NCBI GenBank assembly: GCA_014898425.1
Contig: RCSZ01000001.1
Span: 3,844,001 to 3,908,000, forward strand
Length of the DNA stretch: 64,000 bases
DNA from: Botryotinia globosa
Taxonomy: Eukaryota > Ascomycota > Leotiomycetes > Helotiales > Sclerotiniaceae
Direction: 5' to 3'
The translations under genes and the position numbers were made by a program. The notes below the pieces were generated by a model, which was not told where the DNA came from, did not search any database, and saw nothing but the letters and a program-made list of their open reading frames with translations. This document shows positions 57,761-64,000 of the stretch, in pieces (positions within the stretch are counted from its first letter, which is position 1; each line of letters starts with the position of its first letter).

Positions 57761-58489
57761 CTACAATCCATCACCATAACTTCCACTCGGTATAAAGCGA
57801 ACTTCCCAGTTTCCAGCTGGCCAATTTCTCTTGAATACTTCAAGAAGTTCCTCGTGCTCTCCTAATAGCTGTAGCAATTCTTGTCTTGTTGCATTACTCT
57901 CTTCTGTGTTAGCTCCTTTATTTCCTGGAAATCCATTGAAGATTTTCCAGAACTGATTTTCTCTTTCTGGTCCCAAGAGCTTCTGTCGATAAGAATTAAC
58001 TTATCATAACAAAATGCTAGGAATATAGTTTCTCACCTTTTGATCCTCTCTAAAACCCTCCATCTCATACCTCGTTAGGTACCTGGGAGGAAACTCATAA
58101 CAAGGCATATCAAGAATGCCATGAAGCGTAAGCCGAGCAGCATGGCATTCATCTTGCGTACTGGTAGGCATAATCAGGAAAGGTTCAATCTTGGACTTGA
58201 GCAAATCCGACAGAAGTGGTGCATTGGCAACCAATTCTTCAAGTTCTCTTTGTGTATCGGAGATCGATCTGGTCACTGCGAATTTCTCCACACTGGTCCG
58301 CCATAGTTTAGCGTAGGGCGTGTCCTGTAATCGTGCCTGGGGATACTGTTAGATGTGAGATTTGAAAGATGGATGAGGAGTACAAACTGTAACTTCGGAT
58401 ACGATACTCCAGCTGTATTCGCTATAGTCAATTTTCTGGGCTTCGTCGGTAATATTTGTATCGGTGACCTGGCTGACTTGTTCGGACAT
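57761..58489 (-). CDS. Hypothetical protein, 207 aa (exons 58489-58388, 58336-58037, 57982-57761)
   Basis: I do not recognise this protein. It has no signal peptide or membrane segment. It is acidic, with a Tyr/Ser-rich start (DYSEYSWSIV), a helical middle (TQRELEELVANAPLLSDLLKSKI) and an aromatic C-terminal part (NQFWKIFNGFPG, LEVFKRNWPAGNWEVRFIPSG). The structure is supported by two compact introns, 58337-58387 (51 nt, GTTTGT...CCCAG) and 57983-58036 (54 nt, GTGAGA...ACAG), both phase 0, which turn three short frames into one continuous protein. The start ATG at 58489 is the first in frame. It resembles small lineage-specific fungal proteins. Confidence 0.75.
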
Positions 58490-59261
58490 ATTGAGTTGAA
58501 GATTGAAAGTAGATTATAAAGAAGAGTAGATGTAGAATGAGAGAAGTCTCAGTTATCAAGTACACAATAGCATTAGGCTGTGGCCACAGGAACTGCCCTG
58601 TCATGTTGATATTAACACCAATCATATACATTTCCGTACCACCAACTGTTGATTTACGAAGAAGAATCATGCGAGTAGTCATCCAAGAAATACTGAATAG
58701 ACAATGATAAGGTTTTGACCTCTTGTACCTACCTACATCATCAGATAGGAGTAAATTTCGTGAATCTCAATTCTCAAAGTTCAATATCGGAACAGAATAC
58801 GTTGACATGACGAAACAATTCTATTCCAGCGATTCTACGATATAACAACCTGGAAACGGAAAGAAAAGAATACAAAGATAACTAAGCGAGTGTGTGGCCT
58901 GAAGAGATCCAGTGAAACAATGACCATCGCAAGACAAGTAAGGTATACAGAGCAGAATCCAGGACTTCACAATACCTAGCCAAGACAATCACGAAAGTCG
59001 TTTTAGATCTTTGTGGTGAAGGAGTGGATAGTGATAATAGTAAATAATTGCACGATGATCGAAGGGATAATGATTGGTTTGAAAGTAATCAGGTAAAGTA
59101 TGAGCGGTTGTTGATCGTTTATCACATAGCACCTTACTATTCGCAATTCATTTCAGAACAAAAATAAAATTCGTAATTGATCACCTATTACAGTATAACC
59201 AAAGCCACCCTAGCTAATACGAAAACCAAAATACAATAAGCCATCCAAATTTCCACCCAAA
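58490..59261. other. Spacer, no gene seen
   Basis: Upstream of the 207-aa gene and downstream of the MFS gene, both on the minus strand. Normal composition. Short frames only. Confidence 0.5.
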
Positions 59262-60941
59262 CTAAGGCTTCCACTTGAATCCCGGATGTCTCCAATCCAA
59301 ATCCTGGATTTGCTTTTGACTCAACCCATTCAACTCCGCATCCACATCTCTCGCTTCTCGCTTCTTGTTATCCATCTTCATCCAGGAGAGCAATAAAATT
59401 GACAAAATCAGTATCGTCGTTCCAGTCGCGAGATTGAGTCCATTTCCAATATGGTAATTAGGTGCATCGGTGGGCAAGAATGACCACGTGGAGATGAGAC
59501 CACCGATATTACCCATCATGACAGCTGCACCGATTGCGCTGGAGCGCGCGGTATCGGAGACTACATTAGCAGCAACTTGAGCATTGCACAGTGCGCCGAA
59601 AGAGAAGGCTCCGCTGGCGATGAGGAAAGTGGCTCCGTAGCGGGTTTGGCCGTCGTCGCTGGCGAGAAACATGATGTAGCCGCACATAACCAAGGGAGCG
59701 CTTGCGATTAAAAAGATGTTGCGTCGATCGAAGCGCCAGCTGAGGAATGGGAAAAGAACTGTGAAAAATGCACCGACAATATAAGGTGGGACAGTGTGTA
59801 GTTGTTGAGAGACAACAGTGGCTGTAGGGTAAATAGTCCTCACTATTGTGGGGGCGAAGAAAGCAAGACCTTGGACCGTGATATTATTGAGGAGGAAAAT
59901 GAAGGATGTAGCGAGAGTTACCGGACTGAAGATACCGCGGAGAACCTTTTTAGTGTCAAATGCATCTAGGACTTCGGTAGCTCCAACTCTCTCGGATTTA
60001 ACACGAGCGATCGCGAGGTCTTTCTCTTCTTGTGTGAGCCATTTTGCAGTGGCAGGGCGATCGGTCAGGGTGATAAAGGCAATAAGTGAGAGACAACAGG
60101 TAATAATACCTTCAATGGCGAAAATCATTCGCCAAGTGTGAAGTGAGCCGAAGCCGGGAAGTTTTAGAATCCCCGAGGCGAGCAAACCTCCAAATGCGCC
60201 AGCCAATGGGGCCATGACAATATACAACGATAGACGGAAGGCCAATTCAGATCGTCGATACCAACGGGAAAGATAGTATGCGATACCAGGTAGCATACCT
60301 GCCTCAAAGATACCTAAGAGGAAACGAACGCCTGAGATCGCATGGATGTTGTGCACGAACGCGGTGGCGATAGAGCAAATCCCAAACGCTAACGAAGTTC
60401 CGGGGATGAACCATCCTGGGCCCATCCATTTGCAAGCCATATTCGCGGGGATTTCGAAGATGATATATGAGATATAAAAGATAGATAAGACTTTGTTGTA
60501 GTCGTATCCCTTCATATTTAGATCCTTTTCAAGTCCTGCTAATTTGGCATTGCCTTGAACATCGATGTTAGTATCATCCGATGTGAATGGAGAAGTATTC
60601 TAACTCACCTATATTTGCCCTATCGATAAAACAAAACAGGTATAACAATGCCACGGTGGGAACAATCATCAAATCAATCTTCAATCTCAACTTTCTTTCC
60701 GCAACGGGATCAAATGTAACAAGTGACTGGCCATGGCTATAATCCGAATAAGCAAGGATTTCAAGGGACAAGAAACATCTCAGACTACTAACCTATCAGT
60801 CGCTGCATTACCTCTCTCTGCAATTGCATGAGCACCCTTATTTAGATGCTCCGAATGCTCATCATCAAAGACGCCAGGTTTCTCATCTCTCGACTCCACA
60901 CCAACCGATTTCTCCTCAGCATTAATATTTTGAGGTCCCAT
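59262..60941 (-). CDS. MFS transporter, anion:cation symporter (Dal5/Tna1-like) family (exons 60941-60793, 60736-60609, 60553-59262)
   Basis: A 522-residue plasma-membrane transporter of the ACS branch of the major facilitator superfamily, whose fungal members carry allantoate, nicotinate, pantothenate or similar organic anions with protons. The N-terminus is cytoplasmic and acidic (about 65 residues). The first membrane segment IVPTVALLYLFCFIDRANIG carries the family signature. Next come GNAKLAGLEKDL, GYDYNKVLSIFYISYIIFEIPANM, GVRFLLGIFEAGMLPG and the SRWYRRSE loop, a cytoplasmic loop near 245-290, and six further segments, ending DWRHPGFKWKP. Introns 60737-60792 (56 nt) and 60554-60608 (55 nt) restore the frame exactly. 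The length and segment count are normal for the family. The substrate cannot be told from sequence alone. Confidence 0.92.
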
Positions 60942-61946
60942 AATGCAAAATGAGGTAGTATTCTATGACAAAATCGAAGGAAAAACAATCCACTTCCAAT
61001 TTAACCGATAAAGAGAAATAATCCCCATCTTTCGTCGGGGGATACGAAATGTTTTATAACTCCGGATTTTCATCACGCCCCCCATCTTTCAACAAAATCT
61101 AGAATTGAAATAAGGTTAATCTGGGGAAGCGAAAACGCGGGGTTTGCCTTGGGCTAAACCCTGGCACTCCACACCCGTCCACCTTCACATGTCGCTACCC
61201 CACAAACTAAACATCGCATGCTCAGCTCTAAAGCGAGTAGAAATCACGTATCTAATCGTGTGGGCGCTACTTAGGACCTTCTTGGTTAGTGAGAGTCGGT
61301 CAGTCAATACGAAAGCGGGACGTTGACATGACTTAGATGAATGTAAGTAGACTAGGACCGAACGTGAGCAATCTAAATTAAGCTTGGAAAGCACATTACC
61401 AAGCATGCTGGGGTTTGATTAAATTAGTGTTGATCATGGTCGGGGGTATAGAGGAGATAAGAGAGCAAAGGCACATGAGAGGTTGCTGTGGCCAAGCATA
61501 CACACACATGCATGCACAGCCAAACGCGAACGAAATTCATGCCACGCGTGCTCCTGCTTGGCAGATTGTGGGGATGGGGACTTGGCATTTTCGTGGGGAT
61601 GGGGATAGTGTACTCAAGTGATGGAATGCTTTCCTGCCCTTTCATCCGGGACCTTAAAGTTTGAATTTGGGTTGGGAGCTTTAATTAAAGTTCGTGCGGT
61701 TCTCTGTTCGGTAAATGTTGACAGGTTGGGGCTGAGATTTTAACCTTTGTGAGCGAATTTATGAGAAGTAATGACATGATAAGATGTTAGTATTATTGTT
61801 GAGGTGCTCTCGAGGAGGGGTCTGTGTATTTTTCTTGCTGCGATTCCATAGTCGACGCGAATCCACGATGTGCGAAGTGATTGTCTATGGCTGGATAGGA
61901 GGAAGAGATAGCGTAGATTCAGTTAGTAAAATATATATGATGAAGC
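60942..61946. other. Promoter side of the MFS gene, no gene seen
   Basis: Short open frames up to 73 codons without recognisable features. Normal composition up to the MITE. Confidence 0.5.
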
Positions 61947-61948
61947 TA

Positions 61949-62293
61949 TCCCCTAGAGTGCGGGAAAATGGCGCCCAATGTGGCCCGTGCGATAGACCTT
62001 GAATAATAAAGCCTTATTGAATAGAATAGCTATTTTAATAGGTTTTCAATTATATTTTTCATAAATTAGAATATTGATTTCAAATTTCGAGGTTTTTAAA
62101 TTTAAAAAAAGATTGAAGATTGAAAATTAGTATATATCATTATATTCAAAATTTTGATATAGAAATTATATTGATTGAATTTTATATTAAAGAATGCTTA
62201 TAAATATTAGATTAAATTCAAGGAATTCTAATGATCTAATTGGTTAATAACTCCTTATTAAGCGAGGGCGCCGAATGTTCGCACTCTAGAGGA
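61949..62293 (-). mobile_element. MITE family 1, copy 2 (inverted relative to copy 1)
   Basis: A 345-bp element flanked by TA at 61947-61948 and 62294-62295. Terminal inverted repeats begin TCCCCTAGAGTGCG and TCCTCTAGAGTGCG and share GGCGCCC further in. Its reverse complement aligns along its whole length with 28603-28945. It keeps more GC at the ends (GAGTGCG rather than GAGTACG), so it is the less mutated copy. It sits between the MFS gene and the wax-synthase-like gene. Confidence 0.85.
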
Positions 62294-62295
62294 TA

Positions 62296-62652
62296 GATTC
62301 AAATAAAAATATCATTAGTGTTGCGTGGGTTTCCCAATCCCTCTACATACACATACACCTCCTTGAGTTCTTTTAAATCTGGGCTGTAGTGCAGGTTCGA
62401 AAGCGTTTGATATTCGAAAAGCCGTAGACTCTTGAACATGATTAAAGCTACGAAGAGGATTGATGCATCAGAGAGATTCAATAATCCGTCATCCTTAGAC
62501 TGCGCTTTGGGCCAGTGAAATCCTGCTTATACTAAATCGTTTGCCTCTCGTTCAAGGCGTGATTCTAGCTTCCTCAAATGTGATTGACTCCAACCTTCGG
62601 ACTCCATGCTGCCATGAAATGCAATATTCATAAATCATAAATTCTAACCACC
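62296..62652. other. Spacer between the MITE and the acyltransferase gene
   Basis: About 360 bp. A 60-codon minus frame (62299-62481) has no recognisable features and is not called. It contains the 3' untranslated region of the next gene. Confidence 0.5.
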
Positions 62653-64000
62653 TTATATTGTAATGCCACTCTCCCACCAATGCTTTGCAGTATACCATCC
62701 AAGCCCTACATGCTCCCAACACCACCACCCATGATCTTTACCAGCAAATCCCAATCCTTTAAGTAATGAAATGGGAATGGGTTCATAAAGCCAGATTCCG
62801 CCTCTAGCAAAGTCATCCGCTATTAACCATCCAGTCAGTAGACCCCATGATAATGCATAGACTACATTCGTTGCTTGCCTCACTGGCTTCGGGGTATTCT
62901 TGATGTATTGAGACAAGAAGGCACAAAGACCAGTTTGCAAAAAAATTCCAACAGCTTGCAGCATGAAAAACTTAGGTGGATTCCATGGTCTTGTTTCGGG
63001 AATTTGAGATATACTACCACCAGCATGCAAGATTCCAGATATACCAAAGGCAAAGACCGAAGCGACGAGCTTTGTAGAAGAGGACTTGGCATCTAAATAT
63101 CCATTTGTGATCAAATAGTTTGTTGGTGAGGAGAATATGAGACGGAATATTTGATGCCAAGCACCTCCCCACAGCCCAGCAAGGCCTTTATTTGCAATGA
63201 CCGAAAAAGAACCCCATGTGGTTGGGTAGTACCATGCTTCACCCCTGAGACCCATGAATGAGGATGGGCCGAGAAGTAAACATCCTACAAGAGGGGCCAA
63301 AAGAAAAATCATGTCCAAAGATATGAGTACCCCAGCCATGGATAAAAGCTCACGATAAAGAGAGCGTATGATTGGAGACATTACTGCAACATGTGGAGGC
63401 ATAGCATAATTATTGGGACCGAGCCAAAAATATGTATCATTCATCATGATAGTTTTGACTACGTCAAGTAAGAAATATCCAGCAATGAAACGGGGAACTT
63501 GAGCCCTGAAGAGTTCACTTCTTTTGCTAAAGCGCTTGATTCCTGTTCTAGATATATCATGTTTCGCTGCTTCATCTGCAGGCTCTCCTAATTTGTTGTA
63601 GACGGATGGGGGAGGCTTTGGTATATTGGGAATTGCCCAGCTCCAACCAGGCCCACGAAAATTGATGATCAAGTCGGATATCCAGTCCAATCTCTCTCGA
63701 ATACCATCTGGGTACGATTCCCAATAGTACTGAGATTCTGTTATCTCATTTACCGATTGCCCATGAAGCGGCCCTATATCTTTGCCGTCTGGTGTCTTTG
63801 AGCCAGTGGAAAGTTTGTTTTCTTCTCCATTTGCTCTAATGCGCCGCCTTACATCTGATTGAATATCGTCTCCATATGCTTTAGTTGTTCGCTTGTTATC
63901 CTTTGTAATGATTTTGTTTGTCTGAATCTTCCTTTTCTCAATCCTCTTAGCATCGAATTGTGGCCGCATAAATAACAACCAGGTCAAACTTGTAACAATT
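62653..64000 (-). CDS. Wax synthase-like MBOAT-family acyltransferase, cut at its 5' end by the window
   Basis: At least 448 residues are visible, and the frame runs through the window end, so the start and first membrane segments are missing. Several hydrophobic segments follow a hydrophilic stretch of about 110 residues (KRKIQTNKIITKDNKRTT to GKDIGPLHGQ). The family hallmarks are RGPGWSWAIPNI, the SLRxFWGxxWHQ-type motif seen here as GLAGLWGGAWHQIFR (with the presumed catalytic-region His), and FGISGILHAGG with a second conserved His. These fit the wax-synthase domain of membrane-bound O-acyltransferase-like proteins, which move acyl groups to alcohols at the endoplasmic reticulum. Fungal members often act in secondary metabolism, but no cluster is visible here. 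The substrate is unknown. Confidence 0.85.
   Translation of the reverse strand, partial: IVTSLTWLLFMRPQFDAKRIEKRKIQTNKIITKDNKRTTKAYGDDIQSDVRRRIRANGEENKLSTGSKTPDGKDIGPLHGQSVNEITESQYYWESYPDGIRERLDWISDLIINFRGPGWSWAIPNIPKPPPSVYNKLGEPADEAAKHDISRTGIKRFSKRSELFRAQVPRFIAGYFLLDVVKTIMMNDTYFWLGPNNYAMPPHVAVMSPIIRSLYRELLSMAGVLISLDMIFLLAPLVGCLLLGPSSFMGLRGEAWYYPTTWGSFSVIANKGLAGLWGGAWHQIFRLIFSSPTNYLITNGYLDAKSSSTKLVASVFAFGISGILHAGGSISQIPETRPWNPPKFFMLQAVGIFLQTGLCAFLSQYIKNTPKPVRQATNVVYALSWGLLTGWLIADDFARGGIWLYEPIPISLLKGLGFAGKDHGWWCWEHVGLGWYTAKHWWESGITI

Overview
The window looks like a chromosome segment of a filamentous ascomycete. Genes have short GT-AG introns (about 46 to 105 nt) with CTAAY-type branch sites, and there is a Zn2Cys6 regulator, an ACS-family MFS transporter, a fungal-type TBC protein and an MBOAT wax-synthase-like protein. 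The alternation of very AT-rich blocks with normal gene blocks, and the purely C-to-T / G-to-A divergence between repeat copies, point to repeat-induced point mutation (RIP). A Leotiomycete (Sclerotiniaceae-like) is my best guess, but that is inference.

Bases 1 to about 28,600 are a transposon graveyard in which the order of insertion can be read. A RIP-degraded Ty1/copia element (family A) was entered by a second copia element (family B, 3805-15824, two 187-bp LTRs, 5-bp TAAAG duplication). Family B was in turn entered by an intact Ty3/gypsy chromovirus (4364-10940, minus strand) with two identical 150-bp LTRs, a TATAT duplication and undamaged GAG and POL. A second family A copy (16331-16859 and 27573 onward) is split by a 10.7-kb LTR element (16860-27572, 240-bp LTRs, CTAA duplication). 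The gypsy element arrived after RIP had finished with its surroundings. It carries a probable Tf1-type self-priming site and three copies of one hairpin.

The border (28.6-29.35 kb) holds two MITEs with TA duplications: a 343-bp element whose second copy lies inverted at 61.95 kb, and a pogo-like 254-bp element with perfect 23-bp inverted repeats.

The gene block (29.7-64 kb) contains: a secreted Ser/Thr/Pro-rich protein with a confusing 3' half; VPS25 (ESCRT-II); a TBC-domain protein with both catalytic fingers replaced; a Zn2Cys6 transcription factor (minus); a SAM-PH protein whose start codon occupies an exon by itself; a broken SAM-dependent methyltransferase; an unrecognised 207-aa protein (minus); a 522-aa ACS-family MFS transporter (minus); and a wax-synthase-like acyltransferase cut by the window end (minus). 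No shared pathway is evident among them. The spacers around the TBC gene are very rich in micro- and minisatellites, and a 7.9-kb stretch (44.4-52.6 kb) shows no convincing gene.
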